Shown here: piece after piece, positions 52,965-60,837 of the stretch
How the letters are laid out: every line of letters starts with the position of its first letter
Position numbering within the stretch: the first letter of the stretch is position 1
NCBI GenBank assembly: GCA_049652745.1
Contig: JBASEY010000028.1
Coordinates: 41,500-105,499 of the forward strand
Direction of reading: 5' to 3'
Source of the DNA: JBASEY01 sp049652745
GTDB taxonomy: Bacteria > CSSED10-310
DNA: 64,000 nucleotides
The notes under the pieces: model-generated
What the model saw: only the letters and a program-made list of their open reading frames with translations
The model's database searches: none
What the model was told of the DNA's origin: nothing
Translations under genes and position numbers: made by a program

Positions 52965-54161
52965 ATGGTAAATATCAAAGGTACAATCGGCGTGTTGACA
53001 GGTGGCGGCGACGTTCCGGGGCTGAATCCCGCTATTCGTGCAGTGACCATACGTGCTTTGCGCGAAGGATATAAGGTGATCGGTATTCGGAAAGGATGGG
53101 AAGGGTTGATATCCATTGTGCGTGAAAAAAGTTTTGACAATTCAGATTTTTACATAAATTTGGATGAAGAAACAGTGAATCGGATGGTTCACGTTGGAGG
53201 TACTTTTCTTCACACATCGAGAACCCGTCCGAGCCATGTTCCGAAGGGGAGTGTGCCCGGCCATCTAAAAGAAAAATATACCGGTGATGTCAATGATTTG
53301 ACATCTGAAGTTCTGGAAAATTTGTCATGGCTTGGAATTGAATACCTTATCCCGATTGGTGGAGACGATACTTTAAGTTATGCAGATCATTTGTCAAAAC
53401 AAGGTTTTCATTGCGTTGCGATACCTAAAACCATGGATAACGATGTGCCCGGCACGGACTATTGTATCGGATTCAGCACTGCGGTCTCTAGGACTATACA
53501 GCTTGTTCACGATCTTAGAACCGCCGCCAATTCCCATCAACGATTGATGGTAGTGGAAGTTTTCGGGCGTTATGCCGGATTCACCGCCTTGCTTCCTACA
53601 ATGGCCGGGGCTGCGAACAGGTGTGTGATTCCAGAATATCCGTTTAACATGGATCGACTGACTGAGCTGCTGGTTCAGGACAGACGGGCAAATATGAGCG
53701 GCTCTGCGGTCGTGATCGTGTCCGAGGGGGCTGTGGCTGAAAAAGGGGATATGGTGTTTGAGGGTGAAGAGAAAGACATGTATGGCCATCGCAAACTAGG
53801 GGGTATCGGGGATTATGTGTCGGCAGAGCTGAAGAGGCTGTCGGCCAAGTATAACAATGGCAGAACGATTCATACTCTCAACCAACGGTTGAGTTATCTG
53901 GTGCGATCGGGAGCGCCTGATGCTTTGGACTCCATCGTACCGATGGCTTATGGAAATATCGCTCTTGAGTTGATCATGAACAAGAAATTCGGCCGGCTGG
54001 TCTGTATTAGAAAAGGTCAATACAGTCATGTTCCATTGGATCTTGTCACAAGCAGTAAAAAAATTGTCGATGTGGACAGTTACTATGATACTGAACGCTA
54101 TCGTCCGCTTTACAGTGGTTTCGAAGGAAAATCGCTTATTGTGATGACAAACGATTTATAA
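52965..54161 (+). CDS. pfp: 6-phosphofructokinase, PPi-type signature
   Basis: 398 residues. GGGDVPGLN near 13-21 and MDNDVPGTD mark the PFK family. In the donor site the sequence is GGDDT (132-136) and PKTMDND (154-160). In ATP-dependent PFK these read GGDGS and PGTIDND, whereas Asp135 and Lys155 are the residues that specify pyrophosphate. I therefore infer a reversible PPi-dependent enzyme of glycolysis, as in many anaerobes. GGAGG precedes the ATG. Follows the PilZ gene and precedes panD on the same strand. Confidence 0.88.
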   Translation: MVNIKGTIGVLTGGGDVPGLNPAIRAVTIRALREGYKVIGIRKGWEGLISIVREKSFDNSDFYINLDEETVNRMVHVGGTFLHTSRTRPSHVPKGSVPGHLKEKYTGDVNDLTSEVLENLSWLGIEYLIPIGGDDTLSYADHLSKQGFHCVAIPKTMDNDVPGTDYCIGFSTAVSRTIQLVHDLRTAANSHQRLMVVEVFGRYAGFTALLPTMAGAANRCVIPEYPFNMDRLTELLVQDRRANMSGSAVVIVSEGAVAEKGDMVFEGEEKDMYGHRKLGGIGDYVSAELKRLSAKYNNGRTIHTLNQRLSYLVRSGAPDALDSIVPMAYGNIALELIMNKKFGRLVCIRKGQYSHVPLDLVTSSKKIVDVDSYYDTERYRPLYSGFEGKSLIVMTNDL

Positions 54162-54252
54162 TCATGTATGAAAAAAGAATTGCCGGATATTTCAAGAAAA
54201 CTGCTGATTGTTTCGTTCGACATTGGATTGACCGGCTGGAAAGGGAAGCTTC

Positions 54253-54603
54253 ATGTTATTGCGAATCTGTAAAAGCAAAATTCATCGGGCGACGGTGACC
54301 GAGTCAAATCTTCATTATGAGGGCAGTATAACCATCGATGAACGATTGATGGAAGCTTCGGGAATTGTTCCTTATGAAATGGTTCAGGTTTACAATGTCG
54401 CAACCGGCGCCCGGATTGAAACCTATGTGATAACCGGTGAAGCCGATTCCGGTGTGATTTGCATTAATGGCGCTGCTGCTAGACATTTCGCGCCGGAAGA
54501 TGTCGTCATTATCGTCGGATTTGCTTTGATGACGCCGGAAGAAGCCCGTGTTTTTTCTCCAAAAATTATTCGTGTTGATACCCAAAATCGAATATTGCAT
54601 TGA
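54253..54603 (+). CDS. panD: Aspartate 1-decarboxylase
   Basis: 116 residues. PanD makes beta-alanine for pantothenate and CoA. The self-cleavage site Gly24-Ser25 is in HYEGSITID, and SKIHRATVT and YVITGEADSGVICINGAAA, which is split here at SGVICINGAAA, are family-specific. Length fits the usual 115-130. AAAGGGAAG lies upstream of the ATG. serS starts 14 bases after the stop, suggesting one transcript. Confidence 0.96.
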   Translation: MLLRICKSKIHRATVTESNLHYEGSITIDERLMEASGIVPYEMVQVYNVATGARIETYVITGEADSGVICINGAAARHFAPEDVVIIVGFALMTPEEARVFSPKIIRVDTQNRILH

Positions 54604-54617
54604 TAGGCTGGTGATAA

Positions 54618-55886
54618 ATGCTCGATATCAAACGGTTAAGAAAAGACGCTGAAGCTATTCGAAAAGCTTTGCAGCGGTTACATGATGACCATCCGCTGGA
54701 TCAGGTTTTAAACCTGGATCAGCAGCACCGACAATTATTGTCTCGAGTCGAAGAATTGAAAGCGGAACGCAATGCCGTCTCTAAAAGCATTGCTGTTGAA
54801 AAAGATCCGGAGAAGCGGAACACGGAAATTGTCCGGATGAGGCTGGTTGGCGAACAGATCGATGAGTTGGATAGGCAAATCGCAGAAATTGAAAAAAACT
54901 TGACGGATGTTTTGCTTCGGATGCCGAATATACCGCATGAATCGGTTCCCGATGGTCAAAGTGAAAATGACAATGTGGTTCTTCGTGAACACGGGAAAAA
55001 GCGGGAATTTGATTTTGCACCGAAACCACACTGGGAAATAGCGGAAAATCTTGGAATCATAGATTTTGAACGGGGCGTCAAAATCTCAGGGTCACGCTTC
55101 TACATCTTAAAAGGTTTGGGTGCTCGTCTTCAGCGGGCGATCACATCTTTCATGTTGGACCTGCATATTCAGGAGCATGGCTATTTGGAGGTCTATCCTC
55201 CTTTCATGGTTCGAAAAGATTGTATGGTAAGTACAGGCCAATTGCCCAAGTTTGAAGATAATCTTTATCGAGATGTTGAAGAAGATTTTTATTTCATACC
55301 CACTGCCGAGGTTCCTGTCACCAATTTGCATGCCGGTGAAATATTGAACGCGTCTGATTTACCGTTAAATTACGTTGCCTCCAGCGCTTGTTTTAGAAGA
55401 GAAAAAATGTCTGCCGGTCGTGATGTCAGAGGTATCAAGCGCGGCCATCAATTTGACAAGGTTGAAATGGTGAAATTCGTCACGCCGGAGACGAGTTATC
55501 GAGAACTTGAGACGCTTTTAGGTCACGCCGAGGATGTCTGTATTCAGCTTGAAATACCCTATAGAGTTATCTCTATATGTGCTGCCGACCTGTCTTTTAC
55601 GGCGGCAAAAAAATACGATATAGAAGTATGGTCGCCTGGCTGTGGGGAATGGTTGGAAGTCAGTTCATGCTCAAATTTTGAAGACTTTCAGGCCAGGCGA
55701 GCCAATATTCGTTATCGACCGGATGCAAAAAGTAAACCTCTTTTTGTGCACACATTGAATGGATCCGGTCTGGCTTTGCCCCGAACCCTGATTTCTATTT
55801 TAGAAAACTACCAAGAACGAGATGGATCGGTTACCATACCTGAGAAGCTGGTTCCGTATATGAAAGGAATTCGTAAGATTTCCTGA
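54618..55886 (+). CDS. serS: Seryl-tRNA synthetase
   Basis: 422 residues, the typical bacterial length. The N-terminal coiled-coil arm (about 25-105) that grips the long extra arm of tRNA-Ser is followed by the class II catalytic core with motif 2 (ACFRREKMSAGRDVRG) and motif 3 (GSGLALPRTLISILE). Charges tRNA-Ser. Ends at a clear terminator. Follows panD by 14 bases. Confidence 0.98.
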   Translation: MLDIKRLRKDAEAIRKALQRLHDDHPLDQVLNLDQQHRQLLSRVEELKAERNAVSKSIAVEKDPEKRNTEIVRMRLVGEQIDELDRQIAEIEKNLTDVLLRMPNIPHESVPDGQSENDNVVLREHGKKREFDFAPKPHWEIAENLGIIDFERGVKISGSRFYILKGLGARLQRAITSFMLDLHIQEHGYLEVYPPFMVRKDCMVSTGQLPKFEDNLYRDVEEDFYFIPTAEVPVTNLHAGEILNASDLPLNYVASSACFRREKMSAGRDVRGIKRGHQFDKVEMVKFVTPETSYRELETLLGHAEDVCIQLEIPYRVISICAADLSFTAAKKYDIEVWSPGCGEWLEVSSCSNFEDFQARRANIRYRPDAKSKPLFVHTLNGSGLALPRTLISILENYQERDGSVTIPEKLVPYMKGIRKIS

Positions 55887-55889
55887 GCG

Positions 55890-55923
55890 AGAAATGATGT
55901 GTCAAAAAAAATCATTTCTTTTA
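55890..55923 (+). terminator. Intrinsic terminator after serS
   Basis: AGAAATGAT (55890-55898) and ATCATTTCT (55911-55919) pair perfectly around a 12-base loop, followed by TTTT. The stem is A/T-rich, but the T-run and position right after serS support a terminator. Confidence 0.65.
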
Positions 55924-56002
55924 CCGTTATAACTACTCCAAGAGTTTTCCAGTTTTTTCGGGCTTTGGGGCCAAGTTATTCAATGCTGGTTGCCAATCGG
56001 TA

Positions 56003-56031
56003 TTGTCATAAAAAATCCTTCGATGTACAAT
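56003..56031 (+). promoter_or_regulatory. Candidate sigma-70 type promoter of the TPR-kinase gene
   Basis: TTGTCA (56003-56008), a 17-base spacer, and TACAAT (56026-56031), 26 bases upstream of the start codon. Both boxes are 5 of 6 to consensus. Confidence 0.6.
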
Positions 56032-56056
56032 AGGTATTGTTGAAAAGGGAGAAGCG

Positions 56057-58378
56057 ATGGCAGACCCCAGGCGTAAAGCGATTAAATTAGAGAAACGGGG
56101 CGATTATTATCGTGCTGCCGAGATATATTTGTCTATCAACGATTTGAATGAAGCTGTCAGGTTGTTCAAGTCGGCTGGAAATTTTGACAGAGCAGCGGAG
56201 ATACTGATTGAAATTGGACGCGCTGATGAGGCGGTTGATATATATCTGAAACAGGATAATTACCAAAAGGCTATAAATATTTTGAAGCTTCGGGGTGAGT
56301 TTTTACGAGCTGCTTTTTTGTGCAAAAGCAGAAAATTATATCGTGAAGCTGCTTCGTTGTTTGAAAAAAGTGGGGTTTTTTCCGAGGCTGCCAGAATGTA
56401 TGCCGAAGAGCATGATTACAGGCGGGCTGCCGAGCTCTATTTCCGATCGGATATGCTTCAAAGCGCTGCCGAGGCTTTTGAATATGCGGCCAAAGAGGTT
56501 CCGCAAAAATCAGATATGTTTGGACAGGTGGTGGATAGTGAGTCCTCGCGAGCATTATGGGCGAAAGCGGCTAGATCCTGGGAGCTGGCGCGAAACCCGG
56601 AAAAAGCGGCTCAAATCTACCAGGATTTGCTGGAATGGGGTAAAGCGGGAGCCCTATATGAATCTGTTGGGAATTTTCGAAAAGCATTGTTTTGTTACGA
56701 ACAAACAGATGATATCGATGCCAAAATCAGACTTCTGAATAATTTGAATATGCGTGAAAAAGCGATGAAGCTTATGGCTGTAAAAGCGGAGTCGAGTGGT
56801 GATCTGGCCGCAGCATCGCAATTAGCGCTGCAACAGAAAGACTATGCTAAAGCAGCAGAATACTTTGAGCAAGCCGGTGATTTTTACCAGGCGGCACAAA
56901 ACTATGAAAAATCGCAGGCTTATCTGCTGGCCGCAGAAACATATTTTAAAGCTGATGATATCAAAAAAGCTGCGGAAATGTATCAATTGGCGAATGATTG
57001 GGCCACCGCAGCAAAATTATTTGAACAACTTGGAAAATTCGACCGCGCTATCGAACTTCACATAAATAACAATAACTTTTTACAAGCAGGAAAATTGTTG
57101 CTGGAAACCGGAAAACCAGACGAAGCTCTACGAATTCTTGAAAAAATACCAAAAGACGAGTCATTACAAGATAAAAAAAGCCCATCAATTGATAATGAAC
57201 AGATCAGACAAAAGGATACCAAAACCGGTCAGCATCTGGAAAACGATATACTGACACAAACCGTTTCAGACACTTCATCACTACGCAAAAAAAACCGCTT
57301 GGCCGCTATTGCGCATTTCAGACAACAGGATATCGAAACCGGCCAAAACCTGGTTAAAGATATACTGATTCAAACCATTTCAACGGACAATATCGAAATT
57401 CACTACGAATACGCCAAAGCTCTTCAAGAATCGGGAGAAATAAAAGAAGCGCTTAAAACTTACCAGAAAATAGTCGATTACAATAAAAACTATAAAAATG
57501 CTTTAAAATACCTTAATTGGTGTGCCGCTATGCAGGAGACGGTATCAGCAAAAATAAGCGACACGATAGTCGGCGAATTGCCTATCGGCAGCTTGATCGC
57601 CGGTCGCTATGAACTGCTCGAACTATTGGGTAAGGGCGGTATGGGAGTCGTTTATCGTGCGGCTGATCGAGAACTCAATCTTGCTGTTGCATTGAAAGTT
57701 CTTCGGCCGAAATTGAGTTATGATCCTGACTTCATCGAAATGTTCAAACGTGAAGTCACGCTAGCACGGATGTTGTCTCATCCGAACATCATCAAAATAT
57801 ATGATCTGAACAGAATGGGAAACCTGTGGTTTTTATCCATGGAGTATCTGGAAGGTGAAGAAGTAAAAGACATAATCATTGCTCACGGAAAAATCGATAT
57901 TGAACGGGTTGAGCATATCGCAAGGCAAATACTTTCCGGACTGGCTCATAGCCATGGACGAAACTTGATTCATTCCGACGTCAAACCACAAAATATTTTT
58001 GTTGATTATAAAGGCCATGCCACTCTTGTCGATTTCGGTGTTGCCAGAACAATGTCTTCACATTCCAAAGACCAGCCCGTGTATGGAACTCCCGGATACA
58101 TTTCTCCGGAACAAATCAACGGCGAACCAGCTACGCCAGCCTCAGATATCTACTCCCTTGGGGTTACTCTGTATGAAATGATCACAGGAATAATGCCTTT
58201 TCAAGGCGATTCAATGGATCTGATCCTGCAAAATCAGCTCAATAGTGTTCCTGACCCGCCATCGTCGGTTATATCCGGTGTGCCGGAATGGATGAATGAT
58301 ACGATAATGAAAATGATGCACAGAGATCCCGCCCAAAGATATAAATTCGTCAAAGATGTTCTTGCCGATTTTCCTTAG
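56057..58378 (+). CDS. TPR-repeat Ser/Thr protein kinase
   Basis: 773 residues. Residues about 8-360 are short TPR-like helical repeats (GDYYRAAEIYLSINDLNEAV, YAKAAEYFEQAGDFYQAAQN). About 387-443 contain a duplicated segment (TKTGQHLENDILTQTV and IETGQNLVKDILIQTI). The kinase domain is at about 518-773: GKGGMGVVY, Lys547 (ALKVL), catalytic HSDVKPQN with Asp641, DFG Asp659 and SPEQI. The Arg of HRD is Ser640, so it is a non-RD kinase and may not need loop phosphorylation. Unlike most bacterial PASTA kinases it has no membrane helix and the kinase is C-terminal. The 3' end overlaps the convergent methyltransferase by 29 bases. Confidence 0.9.
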   Translation: MADPRRKAIKLEKRGDYYRAAEIYLSINDLNEAVRLFKSAGNFDRAAEILIEIGRADEAVDIYLKQDNYQKAINILKLRGEFLRAAFLCKSRKLYREAASLFEKSGVFSEAARMYAEEHDYRRAAELYFRSDMLQSAAEAFEYAAKEVPQKSDMFGQVVDSESSRALWAKAARSWELARNPEKAAQIYQDLLEWGKAGALYESVGNFRKALFCYEQTDDIDAKIRLLNNLNMREKAMKLMAVKAESSGDLAAASQLALQQKDYAKAAEYFEQAGDFYQAAQNYEKSQAYLLAAETYFKADDIKKAAEMYQLANDWATAAKLFEQLGKFDRAIELHINNNNFLQAGKLLLETGKPDEALRILEKIPKDESLQDKKSPSIDNEQIRQKDTKTGQHLENDILTQTVSDTSSLRKKNRLAAIAHFRQQDIETGQNLVKDILIQTISTDNIEIHYEYAKALQESGEIKEALKTYQKIVDYNKNYKNALKYLNWCAAMQETVSAKISDTIVGELPIGSLIAGRYELLELLGKGGMGVVYRAADRELNLAVALKVLRPKLSYDPDFIEMFKREVTLARMLSHPNIIKIYDLNRMGNLWFLSMEYLEGEEVKDIIIAHGKIDIERVEHIARQILSGLAHSHGRNLIHSDVKPQNIFVDYKGHATLVDFGVARTMSSHSKDQPVYGTPGYISPEQINGEPATPASDIYSLGVTLYEMITGIMPFQGDSMDLILQNQLNSVPDPPSSVISGVPEWMNDTIMKMMHRDPAQRYKFVKDVLADFP

Positions 58379-59453
58379 AAGTAGGCAGCTCTGCACCTGA
58401 TTGTTTTTTACGTTTTCTGTTTCTAAGATCCGTCGGTGAAATTGTACTCGATGGCTTGTCGTCTTTTTCGTGGGTTTCAAATGTTTCTGTTGTAACTGGA
58501 AGATCATCTGAATCGGCGCGTCCGATTTTCTGAGCGCCTGGCGATGGCGTAACGCCATAATGATCTGAAGCGCTTCTCCGCGCTTGACGGCCATGCCTGA
58601 TAGTCCTTGGTTTCTGATCAGCATGTTTATCAGATACAGATTCGTGAGCAGGTTTTTTTTCAGTTATATCACCAGAATGAGATATCTTTGCAGTGTCAAG
58701 CCGCTTTTCAGAAGCCTGTTTTATTTGATGACCCTCTTGTTTTTTTCTAGATGTTTTTAGGGGTCGTTCCGATTTTTCTGTTTGAGAGCCATTTTTGCCT
58801 GCGAGCGTTATCGTCTCTGGGTTGGTAGCGACAACCAGCATGTTTCCGGCAAAAGGTTTAAATGGAGAAAGTAGATAAAGTCGAGTCAAAACAGGTGATT
58901 GAGGAAGTCTGGATTTAAAGGAAAACGGTAAAAAACGGCCCTGGACATGTTGAATGATAAAGCCTTTTGAAACCAAATAATCGGCAAAGCTGATATGTGA
59001 AAATATCTGCTGATGGGTATAGTCATCGAAATAGTGTCTAGAGATATACTTGAAATTAGGTAGAAGGGTGATCAGGACACCTTTCGGTTTCAGGATGCGG
59101 CGTATTTGTGATAACACACTGTTCAGGTTGGACCGTGAAAGGTGTTCAAAAAGAAAGCTTGAAAAGATTGCATCAAATGAAGCTGTGGCAAAGCTGTTAA
59201 GTTGAACGCAGTCCCTGATATGGGTCTTGACCGACTTGTCTGCATAGTTTTTTATAATCGCTGATTTGTCCAAGGCGTGTTTTTCTTGGGCTTCAACATG
59301 GTTTATAAAAGAACAGTAACCCGCTCCTAATTCCAAAATCACTGCGTTGGGCGGTATAAAACGTTGAAGGTGTTTCGTAATGACCGCCCAAATCACATCT
59401 CGTTTGGGTTCATAACTCAGACGTGTTTCAAAATACTTTTGATCGTTGGACAT
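58350..59453 (-). CDS. SAM-dependent methyltransferase with long charged C-terminal tail
   Basis: 367 residues. The N-terminal about 210 residues are a class I methyltransferase: motif I LELGAGYCSF near 38-47, ALDKS for the acidic loop, and DAIFSSFLFEHL with ILKPKGVLITLLPNF near 95-140. The last about 150 residues are a disordered Lys/Arg/Glu/Ser/Thr tail (for example RPLKTSRKKQEGHQIKQASE), which could bind nucleic acid or a polyanion. The start is the ATG at 59453 with AAGGAAAA upstream. It follows the B12 radical-SAM gene in the same operon; likely substrate is a surface polymer or lipid, by context only. Confidence 0.83.
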   Translation of the reverse strand: MSNDQKYFETRLSYEPKRDVIWAVITKHLQRFIPPNAVILELGAGYCSFINHVEAQEKHALDKSAIIKNYADKSVKTHIRDCVQLNSFATASFDAIFSSFLFEHLSRSNLNSVLSQIRRILKPKGVLITLLPNFKYISRHYFDDYTHQQIFSHISFADYLVSKGFIIQHVQGRFLPFSFKSRLPQSPVLTRLYLLSPFKPFAGNMLVVATNPETITLAGKNGSQTEKSERPLKTSRKKQEGHQIKQASEKRLDTAKISHSGDITEKKPAHESVSDKHADQKPRTIRHGRQARRSASDHYGVTPSPGAQKIGRADSDDLPVTTETFETHEKDDKPSSTISPTDLRNRKRKKQSGAELPTSKENRQEHL

Positions 59454-59473
59454 AGTACATTTTTCCTTGCATG

Positions 59474-60835
59474 TCAACTCATCAAACGGTGTTTCAAATA
59501 GGAAAAGAAGAAACGAGTTTGATGATAAAAAGTTCTAAAATCTCGATCTTTAAGGCGACCGGCAACATAACGGGGTCTCATATAAAAAGATCGGAATGCT
59601 TTCATTGTCATGGCTTCCAGAGCCTGGTAGGGAACAATCCCGGTATATGCTTTGGGGAATAAATCGTCTTTGACATTATCTGCGACCAGTGTGTGAAACT
59701 GTGTTCCCGGATAAGGTAAGGCAATATGAAAACTGGCATAAGTCGGGTTCAACTTTTTCGCAAAACGAATAGTCTCCTCCATATCGGCCGGGGTTTCATT
59801 CGGGAGACCAAACATAAAGAAACATACCGTTTGCAGCCCGGCTTCTCGTGACATCTTCAAACCTTTCTCTACTTGCTCGAATGTGATCCCTTTATTCAAT
59901 TGTCTCCGTATTTTTTCCGATCCGGTTTCGACTCCATAATGAACTATACGGCACCCGGCTTGACGCATCAGTTTTAAAAGGGGCAAATCGACGGAATCCG
60001 CACGAGTCTGAACACACCATTGAAGGGGCGTTCCCCGTTCGATCAAATGATGACTGACGGCTTCGGCCATTTTACGATTGACAGTAAATTCCAAATCGAT
60101 GAAGTAAGCAGTTCGTGCTCCGACGACATCTATAATATAATCGATTTCTGCAAGAAATTGAGGGATTTGCTTTGTGCGGTAACCTGATCCGTACATGCTT
60201 TTTACACAAAACATGCAGTCGAAAGGACATCCTCTAGACGCTTCCAGCAGCGCAAATCTATCACCCAAGACCTCATATTGATATCTGGAAATATCGATCA
60301 AATCATAAGCAGGAATAGGTAACATCGTCATATCGATTGGTTCTCTGTCAGGTTGGTTTATCAACTCCCCATTTTGAAAATAAGAGACGCCGGCGATTTG
60401 ATCCAGAGGTTTTCCAGAGCATATATCCAGCACGGTCATTTCCGGTTCATTGCGAATAACCGCCGTCGGTTCAGTCATTTCAAGGATTTCTTTTGGTTGG
60501 ACAGACCCATGGGTTCCCATAATAAATATTCGCGGACACACCTTTTTTATTTCTGAAACAGTTTTTAAGAAAGGCGTCAAATTAAGGTTGGGGCATTGCC
60601 ATCGATCCAGGCTCGCAGATGTTATAAAGACCTGATCTACAGAACCGGCTCTGTCAGCCATTTCTTTAAAAGTCATTTTTTCAACGCCCGCATCGATCAA
60701 CTCAACAGGAAGATTTTTCTCACGCAGTAATGATGCAATGGTCAATAAGGATAATGGCGGCCAATTTCTGTTATAAGTCGAGTCTCCCGGATCTGCCGGA
60801 TATGACCAACTGGGTTTGATAAGTAGTGTTTTCAT
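59474..60835 (-). CDS. B12-binding-domain radical SAM protein
   Basis: 453 residues. An N-terminal cobalamin-binding-like region (about 1-140, LLIKPSW and FIMGTHGSVQP) is followed by the cluster motif ASRGCPFDCMFC, then GARTAYFIDLEFTVNR and HYGVETGSEKI. Family members do methylations and rearrangements on membrane or secondary metabolites. It starts 2 bases after the stop of the upstream sulfatase-like gene and is followed 20 bases later by the methyltransferase start, so all three are one minus-strand operon. The substrate is unknown. Confidence 0.86.
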   Translation of the reverse strand: MKTLLIKPSWSYPADPGDSTYNRNWPPLSLLTIASLLREKNLPVELIDAGVEKMTFKEMADRAGSVDQVFITSASLDRWQCPNLNLTPFLKTVSEIKKVCPRIFIMGTHGSVQPKEILEMTEPTAVIRNEPEMTVLDICSGKPLDQIAGVSYFQNGELINQPDREPIDMTMLPIPAYDLIDISRYQYEVLGDRFALLEASRGCPFDCMFCVKSMYGSGYRTKQIPQFLAEIDYIIDVVGARTAYFIDLEFTVNRKMAEAVSHHLIERGTPLQWCVQTRADSVDLPLLKLMRQAGCRIVHYGVETGSEKIRRQLNKGITFEQVEKGLKMSREAGLQTVCFFMFGLPNETPADMEETIRFAKKLNPTYASFHIALPYPGTQFHTLVADNVKDDLFPKAYTGIVPYQALEAMTMKAFRSFYMRPRYVAGRLKDRDFRTFYHQTRFFFSYLKHRLMS

Positions 60836-60837
60836 AA

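Noticed and set aside
54165..54299. 44-codon frame between pfk and panD (starting MYEKRIAGYF)
   Set aside because: No Shine-Dalgarno site and it overlaps the panD start in another frame.
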